Origin: Candidatus Trichofilum aggregatum
GTDB lineage: Bacteria > Chloroflexota > Anaerolineae > Promineifilales > Promineifilaceae
DNA length: 64,000 nt
Assembly (NCBI GenBank): GCA_016716885.1
Contig: JADJUV010000035.1
Span: 1-64,000, forward strand
Reading direction: 5' to 3'
In this document: one piece after another, positions 37,349-47,400 of the stretch
Layout: the number at the start of each line of letters is the position of its first letter
How positions within the stretch are numbered: the first letter of the stretch is position 1
The notes under the pieces: generated by a model
Seen by the model: the letters and a program-made list of their open reading frames with translations, nothing else
Databases searched by the model: none
Told to the model about the DNA's origin: nothing
Position numbers and translations under genes: made by a program

Positions 37349-37786
37349 TTATGACTCAGACCGCGCCGCGGTCATTAACCGGCCTTGTTCGCGGACACGC
37401 TCACAGAGGGCACGAATGACGCCCTGGGCAATTTCGGGGCGGTCGGCCATGGCTTCATCGAAGGGGGGTTTGGCGATGCGGAACAGGTGGGTGGGTTCCA
37501 GGGTAGACACCGCGGCCGCGCGTGGTTCTGGGTCTAATACCGCCAGTTCACCCACACTTTTGCCTTCCCCCAGGGTGATAATCGTCTTTTCCTGGCTATG
37601 CACCCGTACCGAGCCATCCACCACAATATACATACAATCTTCGACATCCCCTTCACGGATGAACATTTCACCCGCAGGCAGTTCCACCTCTTCGGCAATC
37701 TGGGCCACGGATGCCAACACATAATCAGGAATGCTGGCGAAGAGCGGAACCGTGCGCAAAAAAGCAACTCTTTCGATGGTGATCAT
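37349..37786 (-). CDS. Cyclic-nucleotide-binding domain protein
   Basis: 145 residues consisting almost wholly of one cNMP-binding beta-roll: FLRTVPLFASIPDYVLASVA, GEMFIREGDVEDCMYIVVDG, and the phosphate-binding cassette region KSVGELAVLDPEPRAAAVSTLE, with the Glu and Arg that normally contact the ribose and cyclic phosphate. A short helix follows; there is no HTH, so it is not a CRP regulator. It lies 33 bases upstream of the MFS-HEAT carrier and probably controls it. It is one of three cNMP modules in this 14-kb block. Confidence 0.9.
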   Translation of the reverse strand: MITIERVAFLRTVPLFASIPDYVLASVAQIAEEVELPAGEMFIREGDVEDCMYIVVDGSVRVHSQEKTIITLGEGKSVGELAVLDPEPRAAAVSTLEPTHLFRIAKPPFDEAMADRPEIAQGVIRALCERVREQGRLMTAARSES

Positions 37787-38090
37787 GGTAAATCTTCTGT
37801 GTACTCCCTTTATTGGTAACGACTAACATCTGTGGGCCGTCGAGCCCCGTGCCCTGGCAGCTCAGGCAACAGGCTTAGTGAACGTTCGGAATTAACTTGG
37901 CGGTTTTTAGATTGCGGCAGTCTTAAAGACTGCCGCAATCTAGCGAACTTATTCACGAACGATTACTTATTATGGCTTTCAAGAAAAGGATTTCGTTTGT
38001 AGTGACCGCTTTAGCGGGCTAGCATCAGCCGCCAAAGCGGTCACTACAAACAAAGACCCCAAATGATTGTCTGAACAGCGATAGTTACCT
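37787..38090. other. Intergenic region with hairpin and palindromic repeat, 304 bp
   Basis: Contains the 17-bp palindrome at 37908-37942 and the dispersed repeat at 37977-38092. The upstream part has a damaged GCCCCGTGCCCTGGCA word related to the 3124-3192 inverted repeat. No gene is supported. Confidence 0.6.
37908..37942. repeat. Near-perfect palindrome, 17-bp arms, 1-base loop
   Basis: AGATTGCGGCAGTCTT (37909-37924), A, AAGACTGCCGCAATCT (37926-37941), extended by T and A on the outside. It follows the SulP gene (minus) and precedes the cNMP gene. It could be a terminator or a DNA cruciform site. Confidence 0.8.
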
Positions 38091-38092
38091 TT
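37977..38092. repeat. Dispersed palindromic repeat, full-length copy
   Basis: TTTCAAGAAAAGGATTTCGT, arms TAGTGACCGCTTTAGCGGGC and GCCAAAGCGGTCACTA, tail CCCCAAATGATTGTCTGAAC and ATAGTTACC. It matches 16874-16985 end to end, so the element boundary can be taken as AAGAAAAG...ATAGTTACC. The right end touches the SulP stop codon. Confidence 0.85.
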
Positions 38093-40303
38093 ATTGCAAC
38101 AAGGCATCCACCGCACGGATGAGGTGGACAGCCCGCTCAGCCAATAAATGGGCGATGAGGCGATGGAAGGTCGCGGCCGCGACCGGGTCATCCTTCTCCA
38201 TCACCGCCAATTTTGCCAGCGACAGGCGATAAATCGTCGTTGGTTCATCGGCTCGGACAGCCGCCGTGCGTTGCGCTCCCAGATAAAACCCAATTTCGCC
38301 CACAACGCGGCCGCCACGCATCGTCTCCAGACGCACCGGCATCTGCCCCTCCCGCTCCAGTTGGGCCGTCACTTGCCCCTGCTCCACAAAAAAGATGTCA
38401 TCCGGCGCATCACCCTGGCGAATGAGATAAAAGCCCGGCTCCACCTCTTGCCGCTCCAGATAAGGAATCAGCACCCCGGCCTTTTCGGCCTGGGGCAAAA
38501 TTTCGGCAAACTCGTCGGCTAACGGTTTTCCCACCGTTGTCACCCCATGAATCTGCAAAATGTTAGCCTCACACCACTCCACGCCGCGATCCAGATCGGC
38601 AAAAAAGCGCACCGCGCCACTGCCATCACCTAACCCCTGGCGTTCAAACTGTTTTTGTAGATTAGCATTAAGTTGGGTCAATACCAGCAAAATGTTGCGC
38701 TCTTGGGCCAATTGATTCATCTTGGCAAAACCCAACAAAGCCGTGGAATCCAACCCTGTCACCTGACGAAAATCAAGTACCAGGAAAAGCAGCGGCGGTA
38801 AACCAGGCATCAGGAGCCGTTCTTTGACCTGTTCGATCAGCCGCTGGGCCGTGCCAAAAAAGATAAACCCCTGCAATTGCAGAATTTGGGTCTGCTCTCC
38901 TTGCTGATCAAGAAGTTGGCGTTGTTCGCGGCCGCGAGTCACCCGACTCCTATAGCTCACCCCGGTCAGGCTATGTTTCACCACGTTGATACGGCTGTAG
39001 TTGACCACAAACAGGGCCACCGCCGCCGCCAGGCCCACCGCCACCCCTTCCAGAAAACCCACCCCGGCAATCACCACCAAAATGAGCCAGATGACCCCAT
39101 ATTCAAATGGGGAAAAACGAGTGCGTGCCTTAATGACCCATTCAATGATAAAAGAGATGCCCAGGTACATGAGCATCCCACCGAGCACCAGGCGTGGTAC
39201 ATAAGACAGGATAGAGATGCCCAGAAAGAGGATAACGGATCAGGAACGCGGCTGCGACCAGCGACGCCAGCCGGCTGCTCGCGCCAACCGGTCATTTAAA
39301 CCCGACAGACCGAGAGATGAAACCCTATGACCGAACCGAACAACCCACTGACCAGATTCGTCAGGCCAAAAATCTTCATCTCCCGATTCAAATCCAAATC
39401 TTGTTTCAACATCAGTTCCAAGCCGCTGATATTAAACAGAAAAGCAATCACAGCCACAATAAAAACGGGCAGGAGCGTCGTCAAATTGCTAATAATGACG
39501 GGCCAATATATCAGGGAGATATGATCCGGCGTAAGCGGAAATTGCCACCCCCCCCTCTCTAAAAACGGCCCCAACAACCACCCTTCACGGCTCATCTCTG
39601 TGGTTGACAGACCGAGCAGGCGTATCAGCAGATAAAAGAGGGCCGTGCCCGTTAGGAACATACCCGGGACCACCAGGGGATGATTTGACCGGTTTAACAG
39701 CCAACGCAAGGTAAACGCAAACCCTAATCCAGGCAACCAGCGCACGAGCAGAGCCGGTTGGAGCAGGCTCCAACTGAGGCCAGATTGGGTCATGACGCTC
39801 ACCGCACCGATGGTAAGAAGCCAACCCGTTCCCGCCAGGAATCCGCCCACCACCGGATAGGGCAAAAACCGAATCAGGCTACCTAGCTGATAATGTCCCA
39901 GCAGAATAAAAAGAAGGCCAGTGAGGATGGTCGCCAGGATGATGATCATCACGACGGTGTAATACCTGGTTTCGCTTGTTAGGGATGCGGGCATGGCTAT
40001 CACCGCGGCCGCAATCGTTATCACCAAAATGGCGGTCGGTGCATCCTGCAAGTTGAATTGAATACTGGCATGAGAACTAAACGAAGCGATCAGGATGGTC
40101 ATGATGGCATTGCCCACCAAGAACAAACCCAGCCCCAAGGGAATAAACGTGGTCAACGGGCCAGAAAAAATCAAGGCGGCCATCGAAACAGACATGATAG
40201 TTGCCAATATGCCGGTCACCAGGCCAGCCGATAGAGCCGGAATGAGTCGTTTCGGGTGCAGATCGCGGCGGATCTCAGCAACCGGCAAAAATATCTCGGA
40301 CAT
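38091..40303 (-). CDS. SulP-family anion transporter with STAS and cNMP-binding domains, frameshifted
   Basis: About 735 residues. Membrane part (about residues 15-430) starts MSEIFLPVAEIRRDLHPKRL, with SGPLTTFIPLGLGLFLVGNA, PYPVVGGFLAGTGWLL and GLELMLKQDLDLNREMKIFGLTNLVSG, then after the break GGMLMYLGISFIIEWV. STAS domain: FLVLDFRQVTGLDSTALLGFAKMN. C-terminal cNMP domain: EPGFYLIRQGDAPDDIFFVEQG and GGRVVGEIGFYLGAQRTAAVRAD. The frame is damaged at more than one place between about 39200 and 39300 (fragments SSRLASLVAAAFLIRYP and LFLGISILSYVPRLVLGG lie in other frames). SulP proteins carry sulfate, bicarbonate or similar anions; a fused cNMP domain suggests direct gating or control by a cyclic nucleotide. 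Confidence 0.83.
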
Positions 40304-40411
40304 GGCGACATTCCTTGACCCGCGTCAGGTAACAAGAAATTCCGAAGCATCCAACCCCACTTTCACCCGAGGCTGGCTTCACGATAATCTTTCGACTTGT
40401 ACGTTGTGAGA

Positions 40412-41023
40412 CTACGATGATGAGCCTTGCGCGATTCTGGCTTTCAGCAAGGCGATGTGTTCTTGTTTGGCGGCTTCGCGGAGGGAACGTGCGGCCGCGG
40501 TAAAATATTGGTGGCTTTGCAAAAAAGGGAGTTGCCGTTCATCCCAGGCTACCAGATCAAGCGGCTGCCCTAAGGCGGCTGTTTCCAGGCGGAGTGCTTC
40601 ACTGCGCTCCAGAAAATCTTCGCGACCCAGAGCATCCAGGTCGGCATCGGCCAGGCATTCTTCTAACAGATCACCCGGCGACTGCGGCAACCGTGTAGCC
40701 ATAATGAGGTTGATAATGCGCTCAATCTGGGGCCAGGTAAAGCCGTATTCGGGTAAAACCTGGGCCGCGACGCTAGCGCCTACCATTTCATGCTCCACCA
40801 GGGTATAAAGAAAATCAATGTCATGGTACGCGGCCGCGACCTCAATCAAACGCACATCTGCTTCGGGGAACCCATTCAGATGAGCCAGGCGACTCGCCGC
40901 TGGCAACACATCCCCTTGGGTATGCCAACAATTATGATAAGTCAAATGGGGGGGTAACTCGGTCTCTAAACGCTGAATGGCATAGGCAATGGCTTGAGCA
41001 AAATCTGGCTGGGGTTGTTCCAT
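40412..41023 (-). CDS. HD-domain protein
   Basis: 203 residues. His and Asp ligands are visible: YHNCWHT, then VAAAYHDIDFLY (the HD motif), VEHEMVGASVAAQVL and ADADLDALG. This pattern is a metal-dependent phosphohydrolase of the HD superfamily, a group that includes cyclic-nucleotide and nucleotide phosphohydrolases. In a block containing a cyclase and three cNMP-binding modules, a role in turnover of a nucleotide messenger is possible but not shown. It stands alone with about 220 bases upstream. Confidence 0.83.
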   Translation of the reverse strand: MEQPQPDFAQAIAYAIQRLETELPPHLTYHNCWHTQGDVLPAASRLAHLNGFPEADVRLIEVAAAYHDIDFLYTLVEHEMVGASVAAQVLPEYGFTWPQIERIINLIMATRLPQSPGDLLEECLADADLDALGREDFLERSEALRLETAALGQPLDLVAWDERQLPFLQSHQYFTAAARSLREAAKQEHIALLKARIAQGSSS

Positions 41024-41247
41024 GTGGTTTCCGTAGCTTGTTCACCCTTAAGACAACATCGCGCCGAGACCCTTGATGACAGCCCAATGGGTGAGAGCAA
41101 CGTTACCTGAAGCCAGTGAACCCTTGCAGAGTTAATTTTAAGCGTTATGCGCTGTGGTGAATATCACACCCGGTAAAAGTAGGCATTCCAGATAACGCCA
41201 CGAAACATATAGAGCCGAAATGAAACCGGAGCAAGTCAACATACGTC

Positions 41248-43878
41248 CTAAACCGCCAAACCGTGTAACGTGTCCCATACTCCAGCTTGCAACATCTCCA
41301 CATAGGGCGTCACATCTATCGCTTGCTTAATCACTTCAGTGACGGCAGGTGCATCCAACGGATACCCCAGCAGAATGGCCCCTACCACTTTCCCTTGAGC
41401 GATAATAAGCTTGCGATAACGATGCAATTCTACATCTTCTTGCACAATTATCATATCGTCTGGTGATTTTGCCTCTATCTGTCCCACCGAGGTCAACTCC
41501 ACCCCTACCACTTTCAGATGGGTTACAGGAATAATTCCCTGGTACTGATCCGTGCCGCCCAGGGCATTGATGGCCGCAATTTTGGCCTGCTCCACGGCGA
41601 CCGGCCATAAGCCTGTTACTTGCCCATTGTGCTCACAGGCATCACCCACAGCAAAAATATGGGGGTTGTCAGTACGCATCTGATTGTCTACAACAATGCC
41701 CCGTTTGGTGCTCAATCCCAGCCGCTGCGCCAACTCGATATTGGAACTGATACCAGCACATACGACCAAAATATCGCTTTTTAGGGAGCGGTCGTCGTTT
41801 AACATGACTTGCTCAAGGCGTTCTGTGCCCTGCGCGGCCGCGCACTCCACCCCAAAAATAATATCCAATCCCAACCCTTCGAGATATTGCCGCAGAAAAT
41901 CGGCCCCCCGCTCATCCAACTGCCGTCGCAACAACCAGGGGCCACGCTCCAATACCGTCACCTTCAGCCCTAGTTTGTACAGAGCATAGGCCGCTTCTAG
42001 CCCTAACAGCCCCCCACCCGCCACCGTGGCCTGCCGACATTGGTGCTTCTGTACAAAAGCGCGTATCTGGATGGCATCTTCCGCCTCGCGCAAGACATAC
42101 GTACCCGGAACACCGAAGCCGGTAATCGGCGGCACAAAACTGCGGCTACCCGTCGCCAGAATGAGCCTGTCATAAGGGATGGATTCCCCGGTTGCCAGTT
42201 TCACCTGTTGCGTCTCGCTTTCTATATGAGAGACCATCGTATTGAGCCAGGGTGTGATCTTCTTCTCGTCGTACCATTGATCGGGCTGCAAGTACAACCC
42301 ATTCATCGCCGAACGGCCATAAATGAGCCGGGTAATGGCCATGCGGTTATACAGGTGGTGGCTCTCCTTACCAATGAGGTGAATCTCACAATGGGGGTGG
42401 CGGCGGCGGATATGATCCGCGGCTGTGACCCCGGCAATACCGTTGCCCACAATGACCACATGTTTGATGTTTTCGTCGAACTGTTTCTGAGCCAGTTCGG
42501 CGTTGACCTGGCGGGCCATGGCTAAATCCAGGCTGAAGGAAACGGGGCCGTTCACACGGGCGACACAGGCCAGCCGCACATTGCCATCGGCTAATCCCAA
42601 CCGATCCAGGGTAGAATGTTCGTCGCCGCGCAGGCTAGACAAGTTTTCCATGCCGCCCAAAATGACGATGGGATCCGCCCCACAGACGCCCATACGACAA
42701 CCCGGCTCAATGGGTAAATCGTTTTGTTCGGCTGTTTCTAACAGGGTGCGCCCTTCCTCAACCATCAGCCGCAATTCGTTGGGCATGTAGGTTACTTCAT
42801 GTTGGCCGGCCTGACTGATAGCTTGTTTGAGCGCCTTCGCGGCCGCGCCCGTGACTCGGGTTGCCTGATGGGGCATGAGCTGGGCCACAAACTTAGGTTC
42901 TTTGCGATACGTCTGGATAATCCAGGCCAGGGTTAACCCCAACAACACCGCCCGTCCGCCCCAGACCACCGCCAGGGGGGCGCTGCCCATCACATTGTCT
43001 AACCAGATAGGCAAAATGAACCAGTAAAAAAGGTTCAACGCGGCCGCGCCATATAACGTTATCAGTTTCGTGTCCGTCACTTTCACAAAAGTGCGTAAGG
43101 ACAAAAACGAGCCTAAACTAACCGCCATGTAGGTGAAAAAGGAGAGGTATAACGCTGGAATAGAAATCTCAGGGGAGCTTGGAGTGAGAAAAAACGCCAG
43201 GATAAACCCGGGAAATGCCCCGATGAAAAACTGCCGGTAACCGCTGTAATAACGATCGTTGTCGTACATATCGGCCAGGTTTGCCACACCGGGGTTAAAG
43301 TCGTAACAGTTTTTGGTGCAACCAACACACGGCGCACAATGTGCGTTGCCGATGAGGATGAATGGGGTCTGGTTGTACATCCGTTGCACGGGCAATAAGG
43401 GGCAAATACTGCTGCACCAACCACTTTTGCCTTTGAAGAAAATACCACCCAGGAACGCGGCCGCGATCAAACCCACAATCAACAAGGCCGTAGCCGGGCC
43501 GCTCTGGTTAAACAGCCATTTGCGGCTAGTTGCCAGCAGAAAAAACAGGCTGAAGCCGATAACATAGCTGTACTCTTGCATCCAGGTAGGCAGGGTGAGG
43601 GCGCGGGTAAATTTGAAGAGGCGCGGGGTTTGGTTCGCGGCCGCGAGCGGGCAAATATTCCGCCACAGCCCTGGTGCTACCAGAAACATAACCGGCAACA
43701 CAGGTACCAAGATGCCCCAAAATAGCTTCAACCCCAGAGCCGGTTGCACAAACAACACCACCACCAGAGCCAGTGCCACCAGCACACTCCCCACTCTAGT
43801 GATGTGCCATACCCTTTGCGGCACACGGGATCGCTCCCGTAACTGCATATAGTTGGGAAAAACAGGTAGTGAATCCAT
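41248..43878 (-). CDS. Three-part redox fusion: membrane 4Fe-4S protein, [2Fe-2S] ferredoxin, FAD oxidoreductase
   Basis: 876 residues, intact. Residues 1-340: membrane helices with Cys motifs NICPLAA, CSSICPLLP and HCAPCVGCTKNC, resembling NapH/CcoG membrane ferredoxins. Residues about 360-460: plant-type [2Fe-2S] domain with GCRMGVCGADPIVILGG and VRLACVARVNG; the third ligand position of the CxxxxCxxC loop is Asp. Residues about 480-876: FAD/NAD(P)H oxidoreductase of the NirB/rubredoxin-reductase type, with VVIVGNGIAGVTAADHIRRR, LILATGSRSFVPP, VAGGGLLGLEAAYALY and IFAVGDACEHNG. One polypeptide could pass electrons from NAD(P)H through FAD and 2Fe-2S to the membrane clusters. Neighbouring genes on both sides are cNMP-related. 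Confidence 0.85.
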   Translation of the reverse strand: MDSLPVFPNYMQLRERSRVPQRVWHITRVGSVLVALALVVVLFVQPALGLKLFWGILVPVLPVMFLVAPGLWRNICPLAAANQTPRLFKFTRALTLPTWMQEYSYVIGFSLFFLLATSRKWLFNQSGPATALLIVGLIAAAFLGGIFFKGKSGWCSSICPLLPVQRMYNQTPFILIGNAHCAPCVGCTKNCYDFNPGVANLADMYDNDRYYSGYRQFFIGAFPGFILAFFLTPSSPEISIPALYLSFFTYMAVSLGSFLSLRTFVKVTDTKLITLYGAAALNLFYWFILPIWLDNVMGSAPLAVVWGGRAVLLGLTLAWIIQTYRKEPKFVAQLMPHQATRVTGAAAKALKQAISQAGQHEVTYMPNELRLMVEEGRTLLETAEQNDLPIEPGCRMGVCGADPIVILGGMENLSSLRGDEHSTLDRLGLADGNVRLACVARVNGPVSFSLDLAMARQVNAELAQKQFDENIKHVVIVGNGIAGVTAADHIRRRHPHCEIHLIGKESHHLYNRMAITRLIYGRSAMNGLYLQPDQWYDEKKITPWLNTMVSHIESETQQVKLATGESIPYDRLILATGSRSFVPPITGFGVPGTYVLREAEDAIQIRAFVQKHQCRQATVAGGGLLGLEAAYALYKLGLKVTVLERGPWLLRRQLDERGADFLRQYLEGLGLDIIFGVECAAAQGTERLEQVMLNDDRSLKSDILVVCAGISSNIELAQRLGLSTKRGIVVDNQMRTDNPHIFAVGDACEHNGQVTGLWPVAVEQAKIAAINALGGTDQYQGIIPVTHLKVVGVELTSVGQIEAKSPDDMIIVQEDVELHRYRKLIIAQGKVVGAILLGYPLDAPAVTEVIKQAIDVTPYVEMLQAGVWDTLHGLAV

Positions 43879-43944
43879 GTGTTACAAAGTCTCTCAGTCT
43901 CTTAATCTCTCAGTTTCCAGAGCTACGCCTCAAAAACGCCAAAC

Positions 43945-44430
43945 TCACTTTACCCAGTTAGAAATAAACTGATTCGCCTGGCGTAGTTTGACCGAGAGAA
44001 GTCGTGCTAAATCAAATAGAACATCACGGGCCAGGTCTGGTTCACGGGCCGCAAACACCTCAAAAGCATTCCGGTTTAGGCGTACCATCGAACCATCACT
44101 AATCGCTCTGGCTGTTGCCGACCGAGGCTTTCCATCAATAAATGCCTGCTCACCAATAACCGAACCGGATTCGCGGATTTGGGTGCGCCGCAGTTGTTGC
44201 TCCCCTTTGTAGGGGACCAAAATTTCCACTTGCCCTTCGGTAATAATGTAAATGGCGCTGTCCGTATCACCTAACTTGATCAGGCTGTCCCCCAGGCGAA
44301 AACGGAGATTGGCCGTATAGCTAAGCAATTTACTCCATCGGGCCTCATCCCAGTGGGGCAAGAAGACCAGATCTTCGCTACTATCATTGCCGGACTGGGT
44401 TGGGTAGTCAAAAAAAGATTGGAAGCTCAT
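43945..44430 (-). CDS. Cyclic-nucleotide-binding domain protein
   Basis: 161 residues. One cNMP beta-roll: LRFRLGDSLIKLGDTDSAIYIITEG, then GSVIGEQAFIDGKPRSATARAISDG (the phosphate-binding cassette with Glu and Arg in the right places), ending in a helix (LARLLSVKLRQANQFISNWV). There is no HTH. It lies 66 bases upstream of the redox fusion and 42 bases downstream of the cyclase gene on the same strand, so cyclase, sensor and redox enzyme probably form one transcription unit. Confidence 0.9.
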   Translation of the reverse strand: MSFQSFFDYPTQSGNDSSEDLVFLPHWDEARWSKLLSYTANLRFRLGDSLIKLGDTDSAIYIITEGQVEILVPYKGEQQLRRTQIRESGSVIGEQAFIDGKPRSATARAISDGSMVRLNRNAFEVFAAREPDLARDVLFDLARLLSVKLRQANQFISNWVK

Positions 44431-44472
44431 AGGAATGTACCCCCTGGAGATTCAAGACCTGGCCGAAACGGC

Positions 44473-47400
44473 TCATGATGTGCCGAGTAAATCTAACGTT
44501 TGCCGAATGGTGTGCGCGGCCGCGAGATCAAGTTGCGCGTCCAACCGTTCAAACACCCCCACACATAATTCCAAGGCCATCTCCGCCCGTTCTTTTTGTT
44601 GTTGAGCCGCATAAAGTTGAGCCAATGAAAGTTGGGTACGCCCCTCCTCATACTCATCACCCGCCTGGTGAAGCGTCCCATAACTCTCCAGGAAAAACTG
44701 TTCCGCAACCTCAAATTGCTCCCTGGCCCGAGCAATCTCACCCAAAATGCGCAGGTTGTAACCTTCCTCACGCGGCATAGACAACTCACGGGCCAGGTCA
44801 ATAGAATGTTGACCATGTCGTTCAGCCGTAATCAGATCCCCTTGCAACCACGTCACCTCTGCTAATAGGCCAAATAATTCGGGCAGCAAATCCCGCAATT
44901 GGGTTCGCTCAAAATAAACTTGGGCCATTTGTAATTCAATAGCGGCTCGGTCCAACAACCGAAGACGAATGTAAGTGTGTCCCATGTTCATATGCAACGC
45001 ACCCAACACCCACAACGAGCCGCCCGTCTGCTCCAAAAGCCGCACCGCCCGCTGGTAATAACCCAGAGCCGCGTCTAGTCGCCCCTGTTTAAGGGCAATA
45101 CCACCCAGGTTATTGTTGCCCAACACCTGATTATAAAGATCGCCTATCTGTACAAATAAATCCAATGACCGGCGATAGTGAATATCAGCCTGCACCCACT
45201 GGCCCAGGGCAAATTGACCATTCGCAATGAGATTGTGAGAAATGGCCTGACCATACACATTCTCTAATTGTTCATATTGAGCCAGGGATTGTTGAAACCG
45301 TTCAATGGCGGCCAGACTATTCTGACGCAACTCCACAATGCCCATCAAATTATAGGTACGGGCACGAATAGCCGCATTATCTAACGTCTCACCTACCCGC
45401 AGGCCCCGTTGGCACAACTGCAAAGCCTCGTCAAAATGACCCTGCCGATAATTGATCAGCCCGGCAATCAAAGAGATTTCCGCATCTTCAGAGGAAACGC
45501 GGCCGCTCAAAACAGCAAACCCTTGCTCAAGCCAGCTTAAAGCTAATGTGTACTCACCCCGTAACTCATGAGAACGACCATACCAACGATAACAAGTCGC
45601 TTCGGCTTCCCAATCCTGTTGCCGTTGGGCTAAAGCTAACGCCTCTGCCAAATGATTTTGAGCCGTATCATATTGCCCTGTCGTTACAAAAAGTTCTCCT
45701 AAAGCTAAATGAATCCGCTTTAACGGTTCCCTCGTCTCTGTTTCCGGTAAGGCTTGAGCGCTATGCCAGGCCTTCTGCAAAAAAGCAATGGCTTGTTGAT
45801 TGGCATACAACTTTTTGGCCCACTCACCAGCCAGCAAGTTATACGGCAACGCCAATGACCACAACTCCGCCAGAAAGGCATGGTGGGCAATAACTATCGT
45901 CGCGTCTGGTTGTTGTTGGACTAATGTTTCAGCGACGGTCTGGTGTAACTGTTGGCGTTGGGCATGGAGCAAGGTCTGGTAGGCGACCTCTTGCGTCGTT
46001 TGCTGGCGGAAGGCATATATCTTGCGATCCGGCATCTCTTGATGGACCACTTCTTCGGCTTCCATATACGCCGCTTCCGCCTCAATCTGAGCGACGTCCT
46101 TTTCCTCTGGATGCACGTCCTTAACCAGCACCAAATCAATGTAATAACCCAACACACTGCTAACTTTCAGGGTCAATTTATGACTTTCCGGCAAACGATC
46201 TAAATGAGCGAGAACCAGACCATGAATAGAGTCTGGGAGTCCTAGCTTAACCGTAGACAGATCCACATTGGGTTTTAATAGCCAGGTGCCATCTACCTGA
46301 GTCACATAATCTGCTCGCTGCAACAGGTGCACCAACTCCGAGGAAATCTGCCAGACATCGTCCTCCTTTAAAATTTTGCCTGCCTGACGCATCGCATTCA
46401 CCAGTTCATGGGCAAAAAATGGGTTACCTTGACCGATTGTCTGCACAACTGCCAGAAGCAAAGGTGAAGGTGCATCCCCCAGTTGGTAGGTCAGGAAAGC
46501 TTGCATTTGCTCATTGCGCATTTCATCAAGCACCAGCGCCGTGAAATAAGGGAGCCGAACCAATTCCGGTAAGGGAATTACCCCTCCTATTAACTCTGGC
46601 CGATGCAGGAGAAGAATCATCAGCGGTGATGTGCCTGCCGCCTGTTGCGCCAAAATCTGGGTGAGAGCCTCTGAGGCTTCGTCCATCCAGTGGGCGTTTT
46701 CAAGAATGAGGATGAGGGGCTGTGCCTGTGCCCAGGTTTGTATCATTTCTACTAATAAGGAGAAAAGGGCTTTTTGGCGTAAGGCACTATCTAAAGCGGC
46801 TGTCGTCGGGTTATCGGGGATGGGCAAACCTAAAAGATCGCTCAGTAGGGGTAAACGGAGTGTCCAATCGGGATATGCCTGTTCGAGATAGGATGTCAAT
46901 TGAACCACCGCATTGGCTTCATTGGTGTCATCCAGGTCTAGCAGGGCGTAAAAAATATCACGCCAGGGCTGGTAAAGGCTGTTGCGCGTGAGACTATGAC
47001 ACGTACCAACAGCCAAACGAACCCCTTTTGTCCTGGCCTGCCGACTAAATTCGGCAGTTACGTGGGTTTTACCCATACCGGCTTCGCCAATTAACCGAAT
47101 GACCTGTCCTTTTCCTTGTGTCAGCCAACTCAACCGCTTATCCAGGAGCGTTAAGATTTCCTCTCGCCCAATGGGCGGTTGGGGGTAAAGCGCATCCAGA
47201 GAGCGCAGGGCACGGTGAGCTTTGACATCCACCAATCGTTTTAGTTCAATGGGTTCACTTTTGCCTTTGACCCGAATAGAGGTCAACGTTTCCCAGGCAA
47301 AAACATCACTGGCTTTGTTATAAGCTGACTCGCTAACAAGAATTTGGCCGGGTTGGGCCGCTTGCATGAGTCGAGCCGAAAGATTGACCGCATCGCCTAA

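Noticed and set aside
37908..38092. Insertion sequence
   Set aside because: Palindromes and a repeat are present, but there is no transposase gene or clear target-site duplication.
40412..41023. cNMP phosphodiesterase as a firm call for the HD protein
   Set aside because: The HD residues are visible, but the position in a cNMP block is the only hint of substrate.
41153..41169. CRP-like palindrome TGTGGTGAATATCACAC near the HD gene
   Set aside because: The match to TGTGA-N6-TCACA spacing is poor, and no CRP-type DNA-binding protein is in the window; the cNMP proteins here lack an HTH.
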